From: Bacteroidales bacterium
GTDB taxonomy: Bacteria; Bacteroidota; Bacteroidia; Bacteroidales; Marinilabiliaceae
Direction: 5' to 3'
Assembly (NCBI GenBank): GCA_004552385.1
Contig: SFOL01000043.1
Span: 1 to 13,688, forward strand
DNA: 13,688 nt
In this document: positions 1 to 6,518 of the stretch, in pieces
Position numbering within the stretch: position 1 is the first letter of the stretch
Layout: each line of letters starts with the position of its first letter
Made by a program: the position numbers and the translations under genes
Notes under the pieces: model-generated
What the model was told of the DNA's origin: nothing
Database searches by the model: none
The model's input: only the letters and a program-made list of their open reading frames with translations

Positions 1-236
1 TTGTTTATGCACGACCCGTAGTTGCCATTCTCCTTGTCTATTATGCGGAATGTGTCTTTGTGTTTCTCTTCATATTCATGCCCGATAAAAGAAGAAGAGT
101 CGGTACTTCCATCGTTTACGACGAGTACCTCAACCTGTCTTGCGTCCTCATCGTCCAAAATAATGGAGTCAAGACATTTGCGGAGATACGCCTCCATATT
201 GTATGTTGGGACTATGATTGTCAGAATCTTCTCCAT
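1..236 (-). CDS. Family 2 glycosyltransferase, N-terminal 78 codons only
   Basis: This is the 5' part of a gene read on the minus strand and cut by the left edge of the window. It starts with MEKILTIIVPTYN, the usual first beta strand of GT-A fold family 2 glycosyltransferases. VEVLVVNDGSTD at about residues 35-46 is the nucleotide-sugar binding region. KENGNYGSCIN at about residues 68-78 matches the (K/N)ENGGxGxxxN segment that follows in this family. Such enzymes transfer a sugar from a nucleotide-sugar donor, usually to polysaccharide or lipid-linked glycans at the cytoplasmic face of the membrane. The acceptor cannot be told from the fragment. The start is the ATG at 234-236, with a Bacteroidota-type -7 element about 30 nt upstream. 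The gene is divergent from purM, so it belongs to a separate unit that continues to the left. Family assignment is firm; substrate is unknown. Confidence 0.85.
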   Translation of the reverse strand, partial: MEKILTIIVPTYNMEAYLRKCLDSIILDDEDARQVEVLVVNDGSTDSSSFIGHEYEEKHKDTFRIIDKENGNYGSCIN

Positions 237-266
237 TTTACCCAATGTTATTTTTATGCGTAAGTG

Positions 267-274
267 CAAAAATA
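267..274 (-). promoter_or_regulatory. Candidate -7 promoter element for the glycosyltransferase gene
   Basis: Read on the minus strand this is TATTTTTG, an exact match to the Bacteroidota -7 consensus TAnnTTTG. It lies 31 nt upstream of the glycosyltransferase ATG, a plausible distance for a short leader. No TTTG-like -33 element is visible at the expected spacing, so this is a half-match only. Confidence 0.4.
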
Positions 275-387
275 GGATGCCGTATACCACCATCTCCGAG
301 TTTCTGCCCGTTCAAAATTACAATAATGCCGCCTCTTCCCCAAATCTTAACCGCGCATCCCTCGGACCCGCATTCCCTATATTTTAT

Positions 388-395
388 TACCTTTG
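388..395 (+). promoter_or_regulatory. Candidate -7 promoter element for the purM cluster
   Basis: TACCTTTG matches the Bacteroidota -7 consensus TAnnTTTG exactly and ends 17 nt before the purM ATG at 413. That would give a leader of about 10 nt. No good -33 TTTG is visible upstream. The element also argues that purM starts at 413, because the farther upstream in-frame start would place the promoter inside the coding sequence. Confidence 0.45.
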
Positions 396-412
396 CGCGT
401 AAAACTTTTCCT

Positions 413-1591
413 ATGGCCACATCACAAAGCGAGAGATACACCCTGCGCGGCGTCAGCGCCGCCAAAGAGGACGTCCACAACGCCATCAAGAACATTGACA
501 AGGGCCTCTACCCCAGGGCCTTCTGCAAGATCATACCGGATATTCTGGGCGGCGACCCCGAGTGGTGCAACATCATGCACGCCGACGGGGCCGGCACGAA
601 AAGCAGCCTCGCCTACGCCTATTGGAAGGAGACGGGCGACCTCTCCGTCTGGAAGGGCATAGCCCAAGACGCGCTCATAATGAACATCGACGACCTTCTC
701 TGCGTAGGAGCGGTCGACAACATCCTCGTCTCCAGCACCATAGGACGAAACAAGATGCTCGTCCCCGGAGAAGTCATCTCGGCCATCATCAACGGCACCG
801 ACGAGCTCCTCGCCGAGCTCCGACAAATGGGTGTCGGGGTCTACGCCACGGGCGGTGAGACGGCCGATGTCGGCGACCTCGTCCGGACCATCATTGTCGA
901 CTCCACCGTCACCTGCCGTATGCGACGCAAAGACGTCGTCGACAACGCCAACATCAAGGCGGGCGACGTCATAGTGGGCCTCGCCTCGTTCGGGCAGGCC
1001 ACCTACGAGCACGAGTACAACGGCGGCATGGGAAGCAACGGCCTCACTTCCGCCCGCCACGACGTCTTCGCCAAATATCTCGCCGAGAAATATCCCGAGA
1101 CCTATGACGCCGCCGTGCCGGGTGACCTCGTATACTCCGGCGGGCTCCGACTCACCGACGCCGTCGAGGGCAGCCCCGTCAACGCCGGAAAGCTCGTCCT
1201 CAGCCCCACGCGCACCTACGCACCCGTCGTCAAGAAGCTCCTCGACGAGCTCAGGCCGCAAATCCACGGCATGGTGCACTGCTCGGGCGGCGCTCAGACC
1301 AAGGTGCTCCACTTCGTTGAGAACGTGCACGTCATCAAAGACAACCTCTTCCCTGTCCCGCCACTCTTCAAAACCATCAAGCAGCAGAGCGGAACGGACT
1401 GGAAGGAGATGTACAAGGTCTTCAACATGGGGCACCGCCTCGAGGTCTACCTCGATCAGAAAGACGCTCAAAAGGTCATTGAGATCTCTAAGAGCTTTGG
1501 CATCGACGCCCAGATCATCGGGCGTATAGAGCCAAGGCCCGAGGGCGCAAAGCTCACCATAAAGAGCGAGTTCGGCACATTTGAATATTAA
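413..1591 (+). CDS. purM: Phosphoribosylformylglycinamidine cyclo-ligase (AIR synthase)
   Basis: Predicted to close the imidazole ring of purines, converting FGAM plus ATP to AIR in the cytoplasm. The 392-residue protein has the PurM-type ATP-binding landmarks: HADGAGTK at about 56-63, the AQDALIMNIDDLL helix at about 84-96, and YATGGETADV at about 144-153, which corresponds to the GGETAEM motif of E. coli PurM. It is longer than the roughly 345 residues of the E. coli enzyme, as I expect for the Bacteroidota variant. The frame is open upstream to at least 218, but the homologous N-terminus (MATSQSERY) begins at the ATG at 413, directly after a candidate -7 element. The gene heads a cluster with a small membrane protein, prfA and pyrF. 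A general AIR-synthase-related function is the only alternative; PurM is most likely. Confidence 0.87.
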   Translation: MATSQSERYTLRGVSAAKEDVHNAIKNIDKGLYPRAFCKIIPDILGGDPEWCNIMHADGAGTKSSLAYAYWKETGDLSVWKGIAQDALIMNIDDLLCVGAVDNILVSSTIGRNKMLVPGEVISAIINGTDELLAELRQMGVGVYATGGETADVGDLVRTIIVDSTVTCRMRRKDVVDNANIKAGDVIVGLASFGQATYEHEYNGGMGSNGLTSARHDVFAKYLAEKYPETYDAAVPGDLVYSGGLRLTDAVEGSPVNAGKLVLSPTRTYAPVVKKLLDELRPQIHGMVHCSGGAQTKVLHFVENVHVIKDNLFPVPPLFKTIKQQSGTDWKEMYKVFNMGHRLEVYLDQKDAQKVIEISKSFGIDAQIIGRIEPRPEGAKLTIKSEFGTFEY

Positions 1592-1595
1592 CCGG

Positions 1596-1796
1596 ATGGC
1601 GGGCGACCACAGCAACAAGCGCATCCTGGCGCGCCTCGTCATCTTGGCAATATGCGCCGCGGTGCTGGTCAGCATCGCGGCTCTCATCGTCAAACAATGG
1701 GAGGCTGATGACGTGGCGGACAAAGTGGCCAAGTTCGTCATTCTGATGCTGTGGCTGTGGGCCTCGTGCCGCATGATTAACAGAGTTTTTAAATAA
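1596..1796 (+). CDS. Small two-helix membrane protein, unknown function
   Basis: A 66-residue protein between purM and prfA: its ATG lies 4 nt after the purM stop, and its stop lies 3 nt before the prfA start. It has two predicted transmembrane segments, about residues 13-32 (RLVILAICAAVLVSIAALIV) and about 45-60 (AKFVILMLWLWASCRM), joined by an acidic linker (EADDVADK). The basic N-terminus (NKR, R) suggests that both ends face the cytoplasm. A TTG at 1581 in the same frame would overlap the end of purM and is less likely than the ATG at 1596. I recognise no family. The tight packing and hydrophobic pattern support a real gene; the function is unknown. Confidence 0.65.
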   Translation: MAGDHSNKRILARLVILAICAAVLVSIAALIVKQWEADDVADKVAKFVILMLWLWASCRMINRVFK

Positions 1797-1799
1797 CCA

Positions 1800-2912
1800 A
1801 TGGCAACAACGAACAATATACTGGAACGCCTCGACGGCCTCGCCTCGCGTTTCGATGAGGTCTCAACCCTCATAACCGACCCCGCCGTCATAGCGGACCA
1901 GCGTCGCTACGCCAAGTTGAGCAAGGAATACAAAGACCTCGGTGACATTCTCGAAGTACGCAAAGACTACGTCAACGCGCTCAACGCCATAGACGAGGCC
2001 AAGGACATAATAACCAACGAGTCGGACCCCGAGATGAAGGAGATGGCCCGTGAGGAGCTCGCGACCAACGAGAAGCTCGTGCCCGAGCTCGAAGAGCGAA
2101 TCAAGCTCCTGCTCGTGCCCGCCGACCCCGAAGACGACCGTAACGCGGTCCTCGAGATCCGTGGCGGCACGGGCGGCGACGAGGCCGCGCTATTCGCAGG
2201 AGACCTCTTCCGCATGTACAGCAAATATTGCGAGACAAAAGGGTGGAACCTCACGGTCTCGTCCTGCTCCGAGGGCGCTGTCGGCGGCTTCAAGGAGATC
2301 ATCTGCACCGTGACGGGCGAAAAGGTCTACGGCACTCTCAAATACGAAAGCGGGGTCCACCGTGTCCAACGAATCCCGGCTACCGAGACTCAGGGGCGCG
2401 TCCACACGTCGGCCGCGTCTGTGGCCGTGCTGCCCGAGGCTGAACCTTTCGATGTCGAGATCAACGAGGGAGAGATCCGTTGGGACACCTTCCGAAGCTC
2501 CGGAGCTGGCGGCCAGAACGTCAACAAGGTCGAGTCGGGCGTCCGTCTGCGCTACAACTGGAAAAACCCCAACACCGGGGTCGTCGAGGAGATACTCATC
2601 GAGTGTACCGAGACGCGAGACCAGCCCAAGAACAAGGAGAGGGCGCTCAGCCGACTCCGCACCTTCATCTACGACAAGGAGCACCAGAAATACGTCGACG
2701 ACATCGCAAAGAGGCGAAAGACCCTCGTCTCGACTGGTGACCGCTCCGCCAAAATCAGAACCTACAACTATCCGCAAGGCCGAATTACCGACCATCGCAT
2801 CAACTACACCATCTACAACCTCGGAGCTTTCATGGATGGCGACATTCAGGACTGCATAGACCACCTCATCGTCGCCGAGAATGCGGAGAGGCTCAAGGAG
2901 AGCGAACTTTAA
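1800..2912 (+). CDS. prfA: Peptide chain release factor 1
   Basis: Class I release factor that recognises UAA and UAG stop codons in the ribosomal A site and triggers peptide release. The 370-residue protein is close to the usual 360. The catalytic GGQ motif is at 237-239 in SSGAGGQNVNKVESGVRL. The tripeptide anticodon P-A-T, at 193-195 in RIPATETQGR, identifies RF1 and rules out RF2, which carries SPF there. The GGTGGDEAALFAGDLF segment (about 122-137) is the conserved start of the PCRF region. The GGQ glutamine is the normal site of methylation by PrmC, which is not in this window. The ATG at 1800 follows the preceding stop by 3 nt, so the gene is almost certainly co-transcribed and probably translationally coupled with its neighbour. 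The sequence looks intact. Confidence 0.97.
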   Translation: MATTNNILERLDGLASRFDEVSTLITDPAVIADQRRYAKLSKEYKDLGDILEVRKDYVNALNAIDEAKDIITNESDPEMKEMAREELATNEKLVPELEERIKLLLVPADPEDDRNAVLEIRGGTGGDEAALFAGDLFRMYSKYCETKGWNLTVSSCSEGAVGGFKEIICTVTGEKVYGTLKYESGVHRVQRIPATETQGRVHTSAASVAVLPEAEPFDVEINEGEIRWDTFRSSGAGGQNVNKVESGVRLRYNWKNPNTGVVEEILIECTETRDQPKNKERALSRLRTFIYDKEHQKYVDDIAKRRKTLVSTGDRSAKIRTYNYPQGRITDHRINYTIYNLGAFMDGDIQDCIDHLIVAENAERLKESEL

Positions 2913-2926
2913 CAAACAGCATAATA

Positions 2927-3754
2927 ATGAACCGACAGCAACTCGTTGAGGTCATCAAGCAGCGCAAGACTTTCCTTTGCGTGGGCCTTGACACCGACAT
3001 AAAGAAAATCCCGGCCCATCTCCTCACGGCCGAAGACCCCATATTCGACTTCAACAAGGCCATCATCGACGCCACCGCGCCATTCTGTATGGCCTTCAAA
3101 CCCAATCTCGCTTTCTACGAGTCGCTTGGGGTCAAGGGATGGGTGGCTTTTGAGAAGACCATCAAATATCTCAAGGCTAACTATCCGCAGCACTTCATAA
3201 TAGCCGACGCGAAGCGAGGCGACATAGGCAACACGAGCGCAATGTACGCGCGCTCGTTCTTCGAGGAGCTTGACATCGACTCGCTCACCGTCGCGCCATA
3301 TATGGGCGAGGACAGCGTATCGCCGTTCTTGGGCTACGAAGGCAAGTGGGTCATCCTGCTCGCTCTCACCAGCAACAAGGGCAGCCACGACTTCCAGCTC
3401 ACGGCCGACGCCGATGGCGAGCGGCTCTTTGAGAAGGTGCTGAGGACAAGCCGAAAGTGGGCGGGCGCCGACAAGATGATGTACGTCGTCGGAGCCACAC
3501 AAGGACAGGCTTTCGAGGGCATCCGACAAATAGTACCCGATAGCTTCCTCCTCGTGCCGGGCATTGGCGCTCAGGGCGGTAGCCTTGAGGAGGTCTGCAA
3601 ATATGGCATGACGAAAGACTGCGGCCTCATCGTCAACTCCAGCCGGGCCATCATCTACGCCTCAAACGGCGACGACTTCGCCGAGGCCGCCGCAAAGGCC
3701 GCCGAGGATGTCCAGAAGAAGATGGCCAAGGAGGTCGAGGCTCGTATGATATAG
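2927..3754 (+). CDS. pyrF: Orotidine 5'-phosphate decarboxylase
   Basis: Catalyses the last step of de novo UMP synthesis, decarboxylating OMP in the cytoplasm. The 275-residue length and layout fit the longer bacterial type found in Bacteroidota and actinobacteria, as opposed to the roughly 240-residue E. coli type. The catalytic charged network D-x-K-x-x-D is seen as D94, K96 and D99 in IIADAKRGDIG. The N-terminal strand FLCVGLDTD (about 16-24), AFKPNLAFYE (about 56-65) and the phosphate-binding VPGIGAQGG segment near residue 206 are typical. It starts 14 nt after prfA and ends 17 nt before the small ORF at 3772. With purM it puts one purine gene and one pyrimidine gene in the same unit. 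Confidence 0.96.
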   Translation: MNRQQLVEVIKQRKTFLCVGLDTDIKKIPAHLLTAEDPIFDFNKAIIDATAPFCMAFKPNLAFYESLGVKGWVAFEKTIKYLKANYPQHFIIADAKRGDIGNTSAMYARSFFEELDIDSLTVAPYMGEDSVSPFLGYEGKWVILLALTSNKGSHDFQLTADADGERLFEKVLRTSRKWAGADKMMYVVGATQGQAFEGIRQIVPDSFLLVPGIGAQGGSLEEVCKYGMTKDCGLIVNSSRAIIYASNGDDFAEAAAKAAEDVQKKMAKEVEARMI

Positions 3755-3771
3755 ACCTGGACGAGACTCCC

Positions 3772-4137
3772 ATGCTGACTTCGAATGTGCTGAGCCTACG
3801 TAAGCGGCCACTACTCTTCAAAAGATGGTCGCGAAAGCGCTATGCGCAGTTTGTCAGCTTGCACCGCGAGGTCGTGATAGGCGTCATCAAGGAGTCAATA
3901 TGCTACGCGTCGATGCTCAAGATGAAAATCCTGATGACGGACGCGTGCTGTCCCGAGATTATTTCTCGCCAAGGAGGCCATGATGACGATGACGGGTCGG
4001 GAGGAGTCTGTGGCGATGGGCTCGTGGCGACTTCTGTCGCCCTGATTGCGCAGCAGAGGCGCTCCTCATGTGCCATCCCCGCTCGCGCCGGCGTGTGGCC
4101 GCTTCACGTGGCCGCAAGGTGTTTTTTAATGACATAA
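3772..4137 (+). CDS. Small protein with TonB-receptor-leader-like motif, unknown function
   Basis: A 121-codon ORF that fills most of the pyrF-bioB gap. Its N-terminal third contains LLFKRWSRKRYAQFVSLHRE followed by VVIGV (about residues 14-38). From memory this resembles the (F)RxWSRKxYAxFxSLxxxVxIGxL segment at the start of some Bacteroidales TonB-dependent receptors and of short stand-alone proteins. I cannot confirm this by search. The second half has an acidic patch (DDDD, about 71-74) and a weakly hydrophobic stretch, and resembles nothing I know. The frame ends in two consecutive TAA codons directly before a strong terminator, which supports a real gene. No receptor body follows. The alternatives are a leader peptide, a remnant of a receptor gene, or a spurious ORF. 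Confidence 0.5.
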   Translation: MLTSNVLSLRKRPLLFKRWSRKRYAQFVSLHREVVIGVIKESICYASMLKMKILMTDACCPEIISRQGGHDDDDGSGGVCGDGLVATSVALIAQQRRSSCAIPARAGVWPLHVAARCFLMT

Positions 4138-4140
4138 TAA

Positions 4141-4186
4141 CAGAGGTGGACTGCCGATTATTAAGGTGGTCCGCCTCTGTTTTTTT
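4141..4186 (+). terminator. Intrinsic terminator after the purM-pyrF cluster
   Basis: A 15-bp stem (4141-4155 with 4165-4179), a 9-nt loop, then seven T residues at 4180-4186. Three of the pairs are G-U wobbles when read on the plus strand and would be A-C mismatches on the minus strand. The structure is therefore specific for plus-strand transcription. It begins right after a double TAA and ends 46 nt before bioB, so it separates the nucleotide and translation cluster from the biotin operon. Confidence 0.92.
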
Positions 4187-4232
4187 CCCCATCCAAGTGC
4201 AAATACACATATCAGATTAGCAACAATAGTAT

Positions 4233-5237
4233 ATGACGGCTGAAGAAATCATATCGCTTGGCGAGAGCGTCAAGCAGGGGCACCTCGTCACGTTCTATGA
4301 GGCGCGGCGGGCAGCCCTCAGTGCTGAGAAACAGACACTCTACAAGGTGGCCGACGACGTCCGGCGCCATTTTCGTGGAGACCATTTCCAAACCTGCTCC
4401 ATCATTAACGCGCGCTCCGGCCGTTGCCCGGAAGACTGCAAGTGGTGCGCGCAGAGCCATAAGCACCACACTGGCATAAACGAATATCCGCTTATCAGTG
4501 CGCAAGAGGCGGTCGACATGGCTGTCCACAACGCACGCAAGGGCGTAGGCCGATTCTCGCTCGTCACCAGCGGCCGCCGGCTCACCGACAAGGAGATTGA
4601 CCACGTCGTCGACATCTACCACAAAGTGAGACAGGAAACTCACATCGACCTCTGCGCCTCCATGGGCCTGCTCTCCAAACCCCAACTTCAGAAGCTCTAT
4701 GATGCCGGTCTGCGCCACTACCATTGCAATGTCGAGACCGCGCCGTCTTTCTTCCCCAATCTCTGCTCCACCCACTCCACTGAGGATAAGCTCCAGACAA
4801 TCAGATGGGCCCAGGAGGTCGGTTTCGCTGTCTGCTCAGGCGGCATCATAGGCATGGGCGAGACTCTAGAGCAGCGCATCGAGATGGCGATTTTTCTACG
4901 CGACGACGTTAAGGCGGCCTCCATACCTGTCAATGTCCTCGTCCCCATCAAAGGGACGGCGCTCGAAGACAGGCCTCCGCTCTCCACTGACGACATCCTC
5001 ACGGCTTTCGCCATCTTCCGACTCTGCAACCCAAAGGCCGAGATACGCATGGCGGGTGGGCGCATGAACTTTGCCAACCATCAGGCCGAGGCCATCAGAT
5101 GTGGCGTTGACGCGTCAATTGTCGGCGATTTGCTCACCACCACCGGCACTGGAGGCATTGACGACGACATGAACCTCTTCAGAAGCTGCGGCCGCGACCC
5201 GAAGCCCGAGTGGGCGGGCGGCGATGACTCAAAATGA
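4233..5237 (+). CDS. bioB: Biotin synthase, variant auxiliary-cluster ligands
   Basis: Radical SAM enzyme that inserts sulfur into dethiobiotin to give biotin. The radical-SAM [4Fe-4S] ligands are C65, C69 and C72 in CPEDCKWC. By hand alignment to E. coli BioB, C128, C188 and R260 correspond to C141 (LCASMG), C201 (VCSGGI) and R272 (IRMAGGR). The position of C97 is serine, S109, in GRFSLVTSGR. Extra cysteines occur at C165 (HYHCNVET) and C178 (NLCSTHS), where E. coli has non-cysteine residues. The auxiliary cluster that donates sulfur may therefore differ from the classical [2Fe-2S] one. The protein has 334 residues, near the family norm. It is first in the bio operon, 46 nt after a terminator; its last 14 nt overlap bioA. 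I see no clear promoter or BirA operator in front of it. Confidence 0.95.
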   Translation: MTAEEIISLGESVKQGHLVTFYEARRAALSAEKQTLYKVADDVRRHFRGDHFQTCSIINARSGRCPEDCKWCAQSHKHHTGINEYPLISAQEAVDMAVHNARKGVGRFSLVTSGRRLTDKEIDHVVDIYHKVRQETHIDLCASMGLLSKPQLQKLYDAGLRHYHCNVETAPSFFPNLCSTHSTEDKLQTIRWAQEVGFAVCSGGIIGMGETLEQRIEMAIFLRDDVKAASIPVNVLVPIKGTALEDRPPLSTDDILTAFAIFRLCNPKAEIRMAGGRMNFANHQAEAIRCGVDASIVGDLLTTTGTGGIDDDMNLFRSCGRDPKPEWAGGDDSK

Positions 5238-6516
5238 GACTGTCATGATTGACTATGATTTTGATAAATGCCACCTCTGGCATCCCTACACCTCGGCGGT
5301 AAACCCTCTGCCATGCTACGGGGTGGAGAGGTGCGAGGGCACCCGCATCATTCTCGATGACGGGCGCAAGCTCATTGACGGCATGAGCTCTTGGTGGTGC
5401 GCCGTCCATGGGTACAACAACCCGGTTCTCAACCAGGCTCTCGAGGCTCAGCTCCACAAAATGAGCCACGTCATGTTCGGCGGACTCACTCACCAGCCGG
5501 CCGTAGATCTGGGCAAGAGGCTCGTTAAGCTTTTGCCCCACACCCCGTGGGTCTTCTACTCCGATTCCGGATCCGTCTCCGTCGAGGTGGCGCTCAAGAT
5601 GGCTATCCAATATCAGTATGCGGCAGGTCATCCCGAGCGTTGCCAGATAGCCACCATCCGCAGCGGCTATCATGGCGACACGTGGCACGCCATGAGCGTC
5701 TGCGATCCCGTCACGGGAATGCACGGACTCTTCAGCCGTCAGTTGCCGGCGCAATATTTCGCCGAGGCTCCACGTGTGACCTTCTCGGGGGAGTGGGACG
5801 ATGCCGACCTCGACCCTATGCGCCGCATCGTCAGCGAGCACGGGGCCTCTCTTGCCGCCATCATCCTCGAACCCATTGTGCAGGGGGCGGGCGGCATGCG
5901 CTTCTACCACCCTGAATATCTGCGTGGTGTGAGGCGTCTTTGCTCTGAGAACGGCATTCTCCTCATAGCCGACGAGATAGCCACCGGGTTCGGTCGCACG
6001 GGGCGTCTCTTCGCTTGCGAGCATGCGGGCGTCTTGGCCGACATCGTCACAGTCGGCAAGGCGCTCACGGGCGGGTATATGAGCTTTGCCGCCACGCTCT
6101 GCACCGACCATGTGGCGCAGGTCGTCTCGCAAGGAGAGTCCGGCTGTTTTATGCACGGCCCCACCTTTATGGGAAACCCGTTGGCATGCGCCGTGGCCTG
6201 CGCTTCCATCGATTTGCTCCTGGGGCAAGATTGGAGAGGCAGGGTAGGCCGCATCGAGTTCATCATGCGCGAGGAGCTTGCGCCGCTTGCGGCTCTGCCG
6301 CAGGTGGCCGATGTCCGTGTCCTCGGGGCCATTGGCGTTGTCGAGATGCGCCGAAACGTCGACATGGCGAGTCTTCAGAAGGTTTTTGTGGAGAACGGGG
6401 TCTGGATACGCCCCTTCGGCAAGCTCATCTACATCATGCCCCAATACGTCATCTCCGATGATGATTTACGCTCACTCTGCCACGGCCTTGAGGCGGGTGT
6501 GCGCTCAATGTGCTGA
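5224..6516 (+). CDS. bioA: Adenosylmethionine-8-amino-7-oxononanoate aminotransferase
   Basis: PLP-dependent class III aminotransferase that uses SAM as amino donor to turn KAPA into DAPA. It follows E. coli BioA closely along its whole length: LWHPYTS (about 18-24), GMSSWWCAVHGYN (about 53-65), SHVMFGGLTH (about 81-90), ADEIATGFGRTG (about 249-260) with PLP-contacting D250, and the Schiff-base lysine K279 in VGKALTGG. The C-terminal VWIRPFGKLIYIMPQY block is also present. The protein is 430 residues, with no BioD domain fused. The start at 5224 overlaps bioB by 14 nt. An alternative ATG at 5245, 7 nt after the bioB stop, would remove seven residues and matches homolog length about equally well. 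The next gene begins 2 nt after the stop. Confidence 0.96.
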   Translation: MTQNETVMIDYDFDKCHLWHPYTSAVNPLPCYGVERCEGTRIILDDGRKLIDGMSSWWCAVHGYNNPVLNQALEAQLHKMSHVMFGGLTHQPAVDLGKRLVKLLPHTPWVFYSDSGSVSVEVALKMAIQYQYAAGHPERCQIATIRSGYHGDTWHAMSVCDPVTGMHGLFSRQLPAQYFAEAPRVTFSGEWDDADLDPMRRIVSEHGASLAAIILEPIVQGAGGMRFYHPEYLRGVRRLCSENGILLIADEIATGFGRTGRLFACEHAGVLADIVTVGKALTGGYMSFAATLCTDHVAQVVSQGESGCFMHGPTFMGNPLACAVACASIDLLLGQDWRGRVGRIEFIMREELAPLAALPQVADVRVLGAIGVVEMRRNVDMASLQKVFVENGVWIRPFGKLIYIMPQYVISDDDLRSLCHGLEAGVRSMC

Positions 6517-6518
6517 TT

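Noticed and set aside
218..412. Upstream in-frame extension of purM
   Set aside because: The extra 65 residues resemble nothing, overlap the start of the divergent glycosyltransferase gene and would swallow the candidate promoter. The homologous N-terminus begins at 413.
422..1891. Long minus-strand open frame opposite purM
   Set aside because: It is antisense to a well-supported purM and the following genes. High GC with C-rich third positions leaves the opposite strand free of stops. The translation has no family motif.
2190..3529. Minus-strand open frames opposite prfA and pyrF
   Set aside because: Both plus-strand genes are clear full-length housekeeping genes; the antisense frames show no recognisable domain.
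4187..4232. BirA-type palindromic operator in front of bioB
   Set aside because: I looked for paired TTGTnAACC-like half sites and found only a loose GCAAAT/ATTAGC similarity, which is too weak to call.
5179..6444. Long minus-strand open frame opposite bioA
   Set aside because: The plus strand encodes BioA with all catalytic motifs. The antisense translation is a shadow caused by codon bias.
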